Source: Desulfovibrio sp. (GTDB taxonomy: Bacteria; Desulfobacterota; Desulfovibrionia; Desulfovibrionales; Desulfovibrionaceae). Taken from it: DNA of 6,902 bases. The stretch lies in NCBI GenBank assembly GCA_014804915.1, contig JAAUYW010000109.1, positions 1-6,902 on the forward strand. The letters are read 5' to 3'. Under the pieces are notes generated by a model that searched no databases, was not told the origin of the DNA, and was given only the letters and a program-made list of their open reading frames with translations. This document shows, piece after piece, positions 1 to 5,696 of this stretch (its first letter is position 1; each line of letters opens with the position of its first letter). Made by a program: the position numbers and the translations under genes.

Positions 1-1
1 C

Positions 2-310
2 TGTGAGCAGACGGCGCTGGACATGCTTGCCAAAGACGATATTGCAGGTTATCGCGAAAAAATGCGTGAAAAGGCGGAATTGCTTGCGTCGCTTGCGGAG
101 CGCGCCAGACCGGAGCTTGAGGGGCTGCCTGAAACTTCGCGCAGGACAGTTGAAGCAGGCTTGCAGCAATTTTCAGCCAGCGCTGAAACCGCGCTCTCTC
201 TGGATTCCCTATTTTATATGTCAGCCTTGCTGTATCGGGATGACCATAAAAGGGGCGAGCCGGACAATCTGGAAATATTTATTCAGGATATAAGACAAAA
301 GCTGGCCTGA
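2..310 (+). CDS. Hypothetical protein, 3' end only (5' end outside window)
   Basis: The reading frame is open to the left edge, so this is read as the last 102 residues of a longer protein. An internal ATG at 23 could start a 95-residue protein, but no Shine-Dalgarno site precedes it. I do not recognise the family. The visible part is highly charged and looks mostly alpha-helical: a Lys/Arg/Glu-rich stretch early on, then Ala/Leu/Glu-rich segments, with a short more hydrophobic patch (LDSLFYMSALLY) about 30 residues from the end. No signal peptide, clear membrane span or catalytic motif is visible. The TGA stop at 308-310 is followed directly by the SD site of the next gene, so the two are probably co-transcribed and translationally close. 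Confidence is high that the frame is coding; its function is unknown. Confidence 0.65.
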   Translation, partial: CEQTALDMLAKDDIAGYREKMREKAELLASLAERARPELEGLPETSRRTVEAGLQQFSASAETALSLDSLFYMSALLYRDDHKRGEPDNLEIFIQDIRQKLA

Positions 311-315
311 GGAGG
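311..315 (+). promoter_or_regulatory. Shine-Dalgarno site of the Dabb-domain gene
   Basis: GGAGG lies directly after the upstream stop codon. Two consecutive ATG codons follow, at 319 and 322, with spacings of 3 and 6 bases. The 6-base spacing is the more usual, so the second ATG is the preferred start. Confidence 0.7.
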
Positions 316-321
316 CGGATG

Positions 322-612
322 ATGATAAGGCATATCGTCTGGTGGACATTGAAACCTGATTGCGTGAATCAGGCAGAGGCAATTCAGACGGCTTCTTCCA
401 GTCTGAAATCACTTCCTTCAGTGAGAAGCGTGGATGTTTCGATACGAATTCTGGCAGGCTCAACAGTGCCATGCCAGGTGATTCTGGTTTCCACGCATGA
501 TGGAGAGCAGGCGCTCGAAGAATACAAAAAAGATCCGGTTCATGTGAAATTTGCGCAAATGATAACAGCAGCCGCGCAGTCCCGCAGCTGCATTGATTAC
601 GAGCTCATGTAG
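322..612 (+). CDS. Dabb (stress-responsive A/B barrel) domain protein
   Basis: A 96-residue protein (97 if the ATG at 319 is used) that fills a single Dabb domain, a ferredoxin-like fold that normally dimerises into an alpha/beta barrel. Family hallmarks seen: the N-terminal strand IRHIVWWTLKP with its His; a helix ending SLPSVRSVDV; the central strand VILVSTHDG; the helix and loop ALEEYKKDPVHVKFAQ with the conserved His; and the terminal strand near CIDYELM. Length matches a stand-alone Dabb protein. Members are small cytosolic proteins. A few are enzymes (for example olivetolic acid cyclase in plants), but most bacterial ones have no assigned reaction, so none is assigned here. It lies 11 bases after the preceding gene and is the last gene before the convergent hairpin. 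The family call is fairly firm; the function is open. Confidence 0.82.
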   Translation: MIRHIVWWTLKPDCVNQAEAIQTASSSLKSLPSVRSVDVSIRILAGSTVPCQVILVSTHDGEQALEEYKKDPVHVKFAQMITAAAQSRSCIDYELM

Positions 613-614
613 GC

Positions 615-660
615 GCGATTGCCGCAGCCGGCGAGCGGGATCGCCGGCTGCGGCAATCGC
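615..660. terminator. Perfect 20-bp hairpin between convergent genes (probable bidirectional terminator)
   Basis: Arms 615-634 and 641-660 are perfectly complementary over 20 bp, with a 6-base loop (GCGGGA). The hairpin begins two bases after the Dabb stop codon and 26 bases beyond the glycosyltransferase stop at 687, so it can form in both convergent transcripts. No T-run follows the stem on either strand, so it is not a textbook intrinsic terminator. It may stop transcription through stem strength alone, or protect both mRNA 3' ends from exonucleases. Confidence 0.7.
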
Positions 661-686
661 CTGTAAAATTTGAAAGCTGATCTGTT

Positions 687-1664
687 CTAGCTGCGCATGG
701 CGTCCGGAGCCTTCTTTTCCAGCCACTCTATATAATCAGGAAAACGTTTTTTGAGAATTGCAAGCGCATTGTCTTCGGCCTGAGCATAACGGGTTGCGGA
801 CTTCTTGCCTGTGCCCACCCAGTGTTTGAGGTAATCGCGCACATTGATATGCTTGCAGGCCATGCCATGCCTGTGGATGCCCCTGAACCAGGCCACGCCG
901 ATATCCAGATGCGCGTTTCCGCACATCTTGAAAGCGCCGTACGGGTAAACATCGCCATTTGGCACGGTGATGGGTCTGGTTTTGGCCAGATTTATCAGGC
1001 ATGCCCATTCATTGGGCCGGCATTCAGGCAGCGGCCAGGGCTGTTCGCTGAAGTCGGCCTCTATGCAGCCGGCATCGTATGGACGTGAGAATTTTTCCGA
1101 TTTTTGCGCTTCCCTGTAGAGATTGCGCAATTGCGTGGCGGTGCAACTGAATTCCTGATAATGCTGCCGCTGACATGGCGCTGATGCGCAAATCGAGCCG
1201 GCAAGCCCGGCATTGGCTGCGGGGCAGTTCCAGCACTGGCCGATTTCGGCAATTGCCGCGGCGTCGCCTATCTGGCCAAGCATCGCGCCAAGCAGATCCC
1301 TGATAAAATAGACATCATTATGCATGATGAACAGCCAGGGTGCAGAGCTTCGTTCCCATGCGTATTGATAGCGGATTGCCGATCTGTACGCCGGGTCAGC
1401 CATTCGTTCCTGATCGGGAGTATCGCGCGCCAGCCAGAAATCAGGCTGGCTGGCCTCGCAGGGAATGTCGCAACGCTCCCTGAGATAATCATGGATTACA
1501 TAGGGCTGGAGCTTGTCAAATTTGCTGCCAAAAGGCTCGAAATTCAGCCAGATCTTGTTGAGATGCTGGCGTGAGCGATCCAGGAGCGACAGGAGTGAAA
1601 GCGAAGTCTGAAAGGGCTTCCCAAAAATATTGACAGCTACGTCTACCGCGTGTTTCGGAGTCAT
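687..1664 (-). CDS. Putative glycosyltransferase (GT-A-like, cysteine-rich)
   Basis: A 325-residue protein, probably cytosolic, with no signal peptide or membrane span. The N-terminus (VDVAVNIFGKPFQTSLSLL, about residues 7-25) resembles the first strand and helix of nucleotide-sugar glycosyltransferases of the GT-A fold. A hydrophobic strand followed by acidic residues, WLFIMHNDVYF (110-120), sits where the metal-binding DxD motif is expected, here as H-N-D. A cysteine cluster follows: CWNC at 144-147, then C159, C164 and C174, which could bind zinc. The C-terminal half has PLPECRPNEW (211-220) and a basic tail. Donor, acceptor and product cannot be read from the sequence. The ATG at 1664 has no good SD site. 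It follows the branching enzyme by 43 bases on the same strand and is probably co-transcribed with it. An unrelated enzyme with a similar Rossmann-like start remains possible. Confidence 0.6.
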   Translation of the reverse strand: MTPKHAVDVAVNIFGKPFQTSLSLLSLLDRSRQHLNKIWLNFEPFGSKFDKLQPYVIHDYLRERCDIPCEASQPDFWLARDTPDQERMADPAYRSAIRYQYAWERSSAPWLFIMHNDVYFIRDLLGAMLGQIGDAAAIAEIGQCWNCPAANAGLAGSICASAPCQRQHYQEFSCTATQLRNLYREAQKSEKFSRPYDAGCIEADFSEQPWPLPECRPNEWACLINLAKTRPITVPNGDVYPYGAFKMCGNAHLDIGVAWFRGIHRHGMACKHINVRDYLKHWVGTGKKSATRYAQAEDNALAILKKRFPDYIEWLEKKAPDAMRS

Positions 1665-1676
1665 GACAGGAGTTAA

Positions 1677-1696
1677 GGCGCCGCAATCGCGGCGCC
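1677..1696 (-). other. GC-rich hairpin in the branching enzyme-glycosyltransferase gap
   Basis: GGCGCCGC and GCGGCGCC form a perfect 8-bp stem with a 4-base loop. It lies 11 bases after the branching enzyme stop and 12 bases before the glycosyltransferase ATG. On the minus-strand transcript it is followed by UUAACUCC rather than a U-run, so full termination is doubtful. It could lower downstream expression, stabilise the upstream mRNA, or occlude the weak initiation site of the next gene. Confidence 0.5.
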
Positions 1697-1707
1697 ATGC
1701 TGAAAAA

Positions 1708-3747
1708 TCAGTTTTCGCGATGAAGCACCAGGGCCGTCATTGGCGGCAGATAGAGCTTGATGTCCTGCTCGGGCCGGTAGGAAAGCGGAATGGTGAAATG
1801 CTCGAGCGGCTCCTCCGAAACCTCCAGATTGCCGTGCCCGGCAAAACGTTTTTCATCTGTTGAGAGTAATTCAACATATTTTCCGGGAGTTACAGCAAAC
1901 AGCAGATCCTGCCTGGCTTCGGTTTCGTGGAAATTGAAAACGAACAGGAGCCTGCCGCGCTCAAAAGCCAGAATTCGCCAGTCCTCATGGATAAAGCGGA
2001 AAAGGGGATCGCGGCTGAAATCTTTCAGATGCTGGCCCACAATGCCCTTTAGTTCTGCCTTGTCAAAAAGGGCGAGGCCGGAATACTTGAGATCCGATTG
2101 ATCTGCCAGGTGCCATTGCCTGTGCGCATGCTCTTCGGCATCCAGCCATTCCGGATGGCCAAATTCATTGCCCATGAAATTCAGATAGCCGGCGTCGGCA
2201 GTGCAGAGCGTGAGCAGGCGCATCAGTTTATAAAAGGCAAGGCCGCGCGAGACGTTCCACTTGTCCGTGTAAACCGCCATATAGCGGTACATGTCATCGC
2301 CAATCAGGCGCCAGATAAAGGCGTCGTCGCCATTTATGCACTGGTCATGGCATTCGACATAGCTGATTGTGCGGTCATAGGGGCGATGATTGGTCATTTC
2401 ATACCAGGCGCTGCCCATTTCGCGCGGCTGTTCAATCGCTTTTTCCCAGAAATCGGGAATGCCCATTGCAAAACGGTAATTGAAGCCAAGGCCGCCTTCC
2501 GAAGGCGGACAAGTCAGGCCCGGCATTCCTGAAAATTCTTCGGCGATTGTTATCGCATCGGCATCCAGTTCATGTGTCAGCGCGTTTGCAAGGCAGAGAT
2601 AGAGCTCGCCATTCACATCCTCGCGCGGCTCGCCATTTTTGCCATAGAAGCAGCGCCCCACATGCGAAAAGTCGTCATCGCGGCCATGGTCGATGTAAAG
2701 CGTATTGCCAACTGCATCAAAACGGAAGCCGTCAATCCTGAATTCTTCCATCCAGTATCGGCAATTGGACAGCAGGAAGCGACGCGTCATTTCAATGCCA
2801 TAATCAAACGAGGGAGTGCCCCATTGGTTGACTTTCGCGCTGAAGAAATAATTCGAGCCATCGTATTGCGCGATTCCCTGTTCGGTATTGGCTGCCGCAT
2901 GGCCATGCGTGATGTCGAGAATGACGGCAAGGCCCAGGCCATGCGCCTCATCCACCAGGGCCTTGAATTCATCCGGATTGCCGTATCTGTGGCTGGGGGC
3001 GAAATAGTTCGAGACCTGGTAGCCAAAGGAACGGTAAAGGGGATGCTCGAGAATGCCCATCAACTGCACTACAGTGTAGCCGCAATTTCTGATGCGCGGC
3101 AAAAGGAAGCGGCGGAAATATTCGTAAGTTCCATAGCTGTCGCCATGGTGCGTGAGCGAGGATTGGGCCATGCCCACATGCGCTTCGTAAATTCGCGGAA
3201 AAACAAGTTTTCCAGGCCGGGGATTCTTGAATTGATAGGGCTCTTGCGGCGCCCACATGCGCGCGCACCATTGTGTGGGCATTGTCGCATCCTGCTCAAC
3301 CCACTGCGCGAATGCCGGAATCCTCCGCAATGGCGGCGTTGTTGAGCCCGGAGCGGCATTTGCGTCATGGCCGTATGGCTGCACCCGCAGCTCGATATAT
3401 TCGCCGTGCGGCAAATCGGACTTTGGCAGGGTCAGCTCGAAATAGCCATTGCCAATATTTTTGAACTTGTGGCTTGCGAAACGCTGAAAATTCAGTTTCG
3501 CAGTCGTCAGCCAGACGGCTTCGGCATTGGGCATATATTCGCGCCAGCGCCAGAATTCGCCGTCCGCTTCGTTGATCAGGTGGGGGCCGAGATTTTTGTA
3601 GATATTGGCATACGAGCGCAACGAGCCGTAGCGTTCCTCAATGCGTTTTTTTTCGTTCTGGAATATTTCCGCGCGGCGCAGCAGAAAATCGCGATATGCC
3701 CCTAATGCGGGATCTTCAAGCGGGTTACGGGGTGGCGTGTTTGACAT
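1708..3747 (-). CDS. glgB: 1,4-alpha-glucan (glycogen) branching enzyme, eukaryote-like GH13 type
   Basis: A 679-residue enzyme that cuts an alpha-1,4-glucan chain and re-attaches the piece by an alpha-1,6 bond, making branches in glycogen or a similar polymer; cytosolic. Order of parts: N-terminal helices (about 10-60), a CBM48-like beta domain (about 60-150), the GH13 barrel (about 185-560) and a C-terminal beta domain (about 585-679). Motifs seen: YEAHVGM at 187; region I LDITHGH with D278; region II GFRFD with nucleophile D344; region III IAEEFSG with acid/base E403; region IV YVECHDQ with D468; and NEFGHPEWLD at 527-536. YEAHVGM, D-x-x-H-x-H and the NEFGHPEWLD segment are typical of the human/yeast type of branching enzyme rather than the E. 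coli GlgB type. All catalytic residues are present and the length suits the family. The start has a strong SD (3756-3762, spacing 8). It follows the dehydrogenase by 97 bases. No other glycogen gene is visible nearby. Confidence 0.95.
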   Translation of the reverse strand: MSNTPPRNPLEDPALGAYRDFLLRRAEIFQNEKKRIEERYGSLRSYANIYKNLGPHLINEADGEFWRWREYMPNAEAVWLTTAKLNFQRFASHKFKNIGNGYFELTLPKSDLPHGEYIELRVQPYGHDANAAPGSTTPPLRRIPAFAQWVEQDATMPTQWCARMWAPQEPYQFKNPRPGKLVFPRIYEAHVGMAQSSLTHHGDSYGTYEYFRRFLLPRIRNCGYTVVQLMGILEHPLYRSFGYQVSNYFAPSHRYGNPDEFKALVDEAHGLGLAVILDITHGHAAANTEQGIAQYDGSNYFFSAKVNQWGTPSFDYGIEMTRRFLLSNCRYWMEEFRIDGFRFDAVGNTLYIDHGRDDDFSHVGRCFYGKNGEPREDVNGELYLCLANALTHELDADAITIAEEFSGMPGLTCPPSEGGLGFNYRFAMGIPDFWEKAIEQPREMGSAWYEMTNHRPYDRTISYVECHDQCINGDDAFIWRLIGDDMYRYMAVYTDKWNVSRGLAFYKLMRLLTLCTADAGYLNFMGNEFGHPEWLDAEEHAHRQWHLADQSDLKYSGLALFDKAELKGIVGQHLKDFSRDPLFRFIHEDWRILAFERGRLLFVFNFHETEARQDLLFAVTPGKYVELLSTDEKRFAGHGNLEVSEEPLEHFTIPLSYRPEQDIKLYLPPMTALVLHREN

Positions 3748-3755
3748 GTTGATTA

Positions 3756-3762
3756 CCCTCCC
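3756..3762 (-). promoter_or_regulatory. Shine-Dalgarno site of the branching enzyme gene
   Basis: On the minus strand GGGAGGG stands 8 bases before the ATG at 3747, an ideal distance that fixes this start. I see no convincing sigma70 promoter in the 97-base gap upstream (3748-3844), so the gene is probably expressed mainly from the promoter before the dehydrogenase. Confidence 0.7.
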
Positions 3763-3844
3763 TGCACTCTGCGATTTAGATCATGGTTGCATTTTCTTTC
3801 TGAAAATTTGGCCCTGCCAGAATTGATTTTTGTCCAGGTGTAGC

Positions 3845-4765
3845 TCAGGCTTTTGCTGCGCCGTTTTCCGGCTGGCGCCATTTTTTGCCGGAAAGCGCAG
3901 CCAGGCAGTTGATCAGATTCTGTGTGCCGAGCTTGCCCTCGCCCTGGGCCTGCATCATGCGATAGAACTCATCCGCAAGCGTAGCGCCTGGGAGAACCAG
4001 CTGCATTGCCCGGCATTCTTCCAGGCACAGGCCAAGATCCTTGACAAAATGATCAATATAAAAACCGGGCTGAAAATTATCCTCCAGGATTCGCCTGCCA
4101 AGATTGTTCATGGCTACGCTGCCTGCGGCTCCTGATACGACCAGCTCCAGCCATGCCCCCACATCCAGGCCTGCCTGTCTGGCATAGAGCATTGATTCGC
4201 AAACGCTGAACATTACGCCAGCTACAGCGATCTGGTTGGCGAGCTTGGCCTGCTGGCCATGGCCTGCCGGGCCGCAATAGAGTATTTTCTTGCCAATAGC
4301 TTCCAGACAGTGGCGCGCGCGCTCGCAGGCCTGCTCATCGCCGCCAACGAAAATGGAGAGCGTAGCGTCGCGGGCCCCGACATCTCCGCCAGTAACAGGC
4401 GCATCCAGCGCGAAGCAGCCGTCATTGCTGGCAGCTGCCGCGATTCTTCTGGCAAGCTCGGGGCTGGATGTGGTCATATCGCAGAGTATGCCGCCCTTGC
4501 GCAGGCCCTTGAGCGCGCCGCAGTCGCCAAGAATCACAGTTGCGACGTCTTGGGGATAGCCTACGATGGAGAAGACAATGTCAGAGGCAATGGCTACGTC
4601 CCTGGGCGTATCGGCCCATTCCGCGCCAGCTTCAAGCAGGGGCGCGGCCTTGTCCCTGCTACGGTTGTAAACTGTGAGCGAAAAACCGGCAGCCATTAGA
4701 TTTCTGGCCATTGGCAAGCCCATGACGCCGGTTCCTATCCAGCCTGCGCGCATTTTTTCACTCAT
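3845..4765 (-). CDS. NAD(P)-dependent beta-hydroxyacid dehydrogenase (3-hydroxyisobutyrate dehydrogenase / tartronate semialdehyde reductase family)
   Basis: A 306-residue cytosolic oxidoreductase of normal family length. It has an N-terminal Rossmann domain with GTGVMG (G11, G13, G16) after the first strand. VYNRSRDK (32-39) follows the second strand; Arg35 and Arg37 there suggest NADP(H) over NAD(H), an inference by analogy. DAPVTGG (121-127) is the substrate-binding motif. The helix GHGQQAKLANQ (168-178) carries the probable catalytic Lys174, and VKDLGL (241-246) in the all-helical C-terminal domain holds the conserved Lys and Asp. The family interconverts beta-hydroxyacids and semialdehydes (3-hydroxyisobutyrate, tartronate semialdehyde, succinic semialdehyde, glyoxylate). 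The exact substrate cannot be decided here. The ATG is preceded by GGGGGGAGG three bases upstream and by a good promoter, so it probably heads the unit that includes the branching enzyme. Confidence 0.9.
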   Translation of the reverse strand: MSEKMRAGWIGTGVMGLPMARNLMAAGFSLTVYNRSRDKAAPLLEAGAEWADTPRDVAIASDIVFSIVGYPQDVATVILGDCGALKGLRKGGILCDMTTSSPELARRIAAAASNDGCFALDAPVTGGDVGARDATLSIFVGGDEQACERARHCLEAIGKKILYCGPAGHGQQAKLANQIAVAGVMFSVCESMLYARQAGLDVGAWLELVVSGAAGSVAMNNLGRRILEDNFQPGFYIDHFVKDLGLCLEECRAMQLVLPGATLADEFYRMMQAQGEGKLGTQNLINCLAALSGKKWRQPENGAAKA

Positions 4766-4785
4766 ATGCCTCCCCCCTTATCCTG

Positions 4786-4814
4786 ATTATGGGCTTCAGT
4801 CGAAAAATATTCAA
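4786..4814 (-). promoter_or_regulatory. Sigma70-like promoter of the dehydrogenase gene
   Basis: On the minus strand, -35 TTGAAT (4809-4814; 4 of 6 consensus bases) and -10 CATAAT (4786-4791; 5 of 6) are separated by exactly 17 bases. Transcription should start near 4779, giving a leader of about 14 bases with a G-rich SD (4769-4777) before the ATG at 4765. An interrupted palindrome, GCAATCTTGC (4815-4824), abuts the -35 box and could be part of an operator, but it is too short to claim. A new transcript here would separate this gene from the upstream small-protein and HD genes. Confidence 0.6.
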
Positions 4815-4864
4815 GCAATCTTGCAGCCTTTGGAAGCGATGCCCGGGAAATAATCATCGGGCGC

Positions 4865-5044
4865 TCAGTTGCCTTCCTGGGAAGGAATAAATTCAAAGGG
4901 CGCCGAGGCTTCGTCCTTGTCCGGGGCCGGGCTGTTCAGTGCGGCGCGATAAAGCGCCCATCCGCCAAGGGCCCAGAGAATGAGCAGGCCAAAGGCAAGA
5001 AGCATGCAGCCCAGTTTGCGCTCAGGTTTTGCTGGTCTTGTCAC
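4865..5044 (-). CDS. Small single-pass membrane protein (59 aa), overlaps the HD hydrolase gene
   Basis: An unannotated-looking short frame that starts at GTG (5042-5044) and ends TGA (4865-4867). The N-terminus is basic (TRPAKPERK). One hydrophobic span follows at about residues 12-32 (MLLAFGLLILWALGGWALY from residue 14), then an acidic, Pro-rich tail ending PSQEGN. By the positive-inside rule the N-terminus would face the cytosol and the tail the periplasm or exterior. The single Cys13 precedes the hydrophobic span, so it is not a lipobox. The frame overlaps the last 23 bases of the HD hydrolase gene, and a GGTGGA element lies about 6 bases before the GTG, which suggests translational coupling. 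An internal ATG at 5005 would give 46 residues but has no SD. I recognise no family. The protein-like composition and topology make it a likely real gene of unknown role. Confidence 0.6.
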   Translation of the reverse strand: MTRPAKPERKLGCMLLAFGLLILWALGGWALYRAALNSPAPDKDEASAPFEFIPSQEGN

Positions 5045-5633
5045 GATTTATCCACCAGGATTGATCTGCCTGCCCATACCACCAGTTGTCCGGGCCGGTT
5101 TTCAGCAGGGCGGCGCAAAATTTTTGTCCGGTTTCGGTTTTAATCCGCTTGACCGCTGACTTCAGCCATTCGCCTGCAAATGGGTTGCCGTGCGCCTGCT
5201 CGCGCCGCAAGGCGCAGATCAGGTCCAGCTGGTCAGCATCCCTGGCAAGTCGTGCTTCCCTGGAGTCTGTGGCTTCAAATTCAGCGTAAAGTCCGGAAAT
5301 CAGGGCTTCAAGGCCTGTGCCTGCGCAGGCGTCCGCGATTGCGGCTTTGGCGTCGCAGATGTCATAGCGATGGTTTACGTAATTGAAATCGCCAGTGGCG
5401 GCTTCATGCAAGTCATGAATCAGGCACAGAAGGGCGGTTCTGCCAGCGTCTGCGCCGTCAAGCGCGGCAAGAATGCAGCCGATAGCGGCTGCGCCAAAGG
5501 AGTGGTCCGCAACGCTCTCATTGCCGCTGCCCAGGAAAGCGAAGCCGCTGCGCGGCGTATGCTTGAGCATCGCAAATTCATAGGCAAGATCGGCAAGTCG
5601 CGCAGCCTGGCCGTTTTTTTCCTGGTCAGCCAA
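5022..5633 (-). CDS. HD-domain phosphohydrolase, YfbR/HDDC2-like (probable 5'-deoxynucleotidase)
   Basis: A 203-residue cytosolic metal-dependent hydrolase. Relatives of the YfbR/HDDC2 group remove the 5' phosphate from (deoxy)nucleoside monophosphates; nucleotide specificity is inferred. Motifs in order: the N-terminal helix LADLAYEFAMLKHTPRSGF (13-31) with Arg28; ESVADHSF with metal ligand His44; LIHDLHEAATGD (71-82) with the His73-Asp74 pair plus Glu77 and Asp82; and RDADQLDL (131-138), where Asp134 aligns with the last metal ligand. All expected ligands are present. The start is TTG at 5633 with only a weak SD-like GCGGGA upstream. An ATG at residue 22 is possible but would cut the conserved N-terminal helix, so TTG is preferred. 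The gene lies 63 bases after glutamate dehydrogenase, with a hairpin between, and overlaps the small membrane-protein gene at its 3' end. The C-terminal tail is rich in Trp (WWYG, WW). Confidence 0.85.
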   Translation of the reverse strand: MADQEKNGQAARLADLAYEFAMLKHTPRSGFAFLGSGNESVADHSFGAAAIGCILAALDGADAGRTALLCLIHDLHEAATGDFNYVNHRYDICDAKAAIADACAGTGLEALISGLYAEFEATDSREARLARDADQLDLICALRREQAHGNPFAGEWLKSAVKRIKTETGQKFCAALLKTGPDNWWYGQADQSWWINRDKTSKT

Positions 5634-5647
5634 AATTAATCCCGCTT

Positions 5648-5683
5648 TCTGGCGGAAACAGGAGATTCCCCGTTCCCGCCAGA
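5648..5683 (-). terminator. Hairpin after glutamate dehydrogenase (probable terminator or processing element)
   Basis: On the minus-strand RNA a 15-bp stem forms between 5669-5683 and 5648-5662, closed by a 6-base loop. Thirteen pairs are Watson-Crick and two are G-U wobbles, at 5656/5675 and 5660/5671. The stem begins 13 bases after the gdhA stop. An A7 run precedes the stem in the transcript (5686-5692) and no U-run follows it. On the plus strand the two wobbles become A-C mismatches, but there the T7 run lies downstream of the stem, the usual intrinsic-terminator arrangement for antisense transcription. Confidence 0.6.
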
Positions 5684-5696
5684 TATTTTTTTATCG

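Noticed and set aside
1429..1450. Inverted repeat GCCAGCC...GGCTGGC
   Set aside because: It lies inside the glycosyltransferase coding region, is only 7 bp, and can be explained by codon content.
2493..2510. Inverted repeat around CCGCCTTCCGAAGGCGG
   Set aside because: It encodes part of the conserved PPSEGGLGF segment of the branching enzyme, so the symmetry is probably incidental.
2098..2532. Plus-strand open frame of 144 codons opposite the branching enzyme C-terminal half
   Set aside because: Antisense shadow with no domain or initiation signal.
2572..3345. Plus-strand open frame of 257 codons opposite the branching enzyme
   Set aside because: It lies wholly antisense to a gene with all catalytic motifs, shows no recognisable domain, and is explained by codon bias of the sense strand.
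3791..3807. ATTTTC...GAAAAT small palindrome before the branching enzyme
   Set aside because: A 6-bp AT-rich stem with no aligned promoter boxes; chance is sufficient.
4259..4699. Plus-strand open frame of 146 codons opposite the dehydrogenase
   Set aside because: It is antisense to conserved Rossmann and substrate-binding motifs, has no SD or family signature, and is a shadow frame.
4841..4862. GCCCG...CGGGC possible terminator after the small membrane-protein gene
   Set aside because: The stem is only 5 bp with a 12-base loop and no U-run, so it is too weak to call.
5190..5639. Plus-strand open frame of 149 codons opposite the HD hydrolase
   Set aside because: It mirrors the hydrolase and has no independent support.
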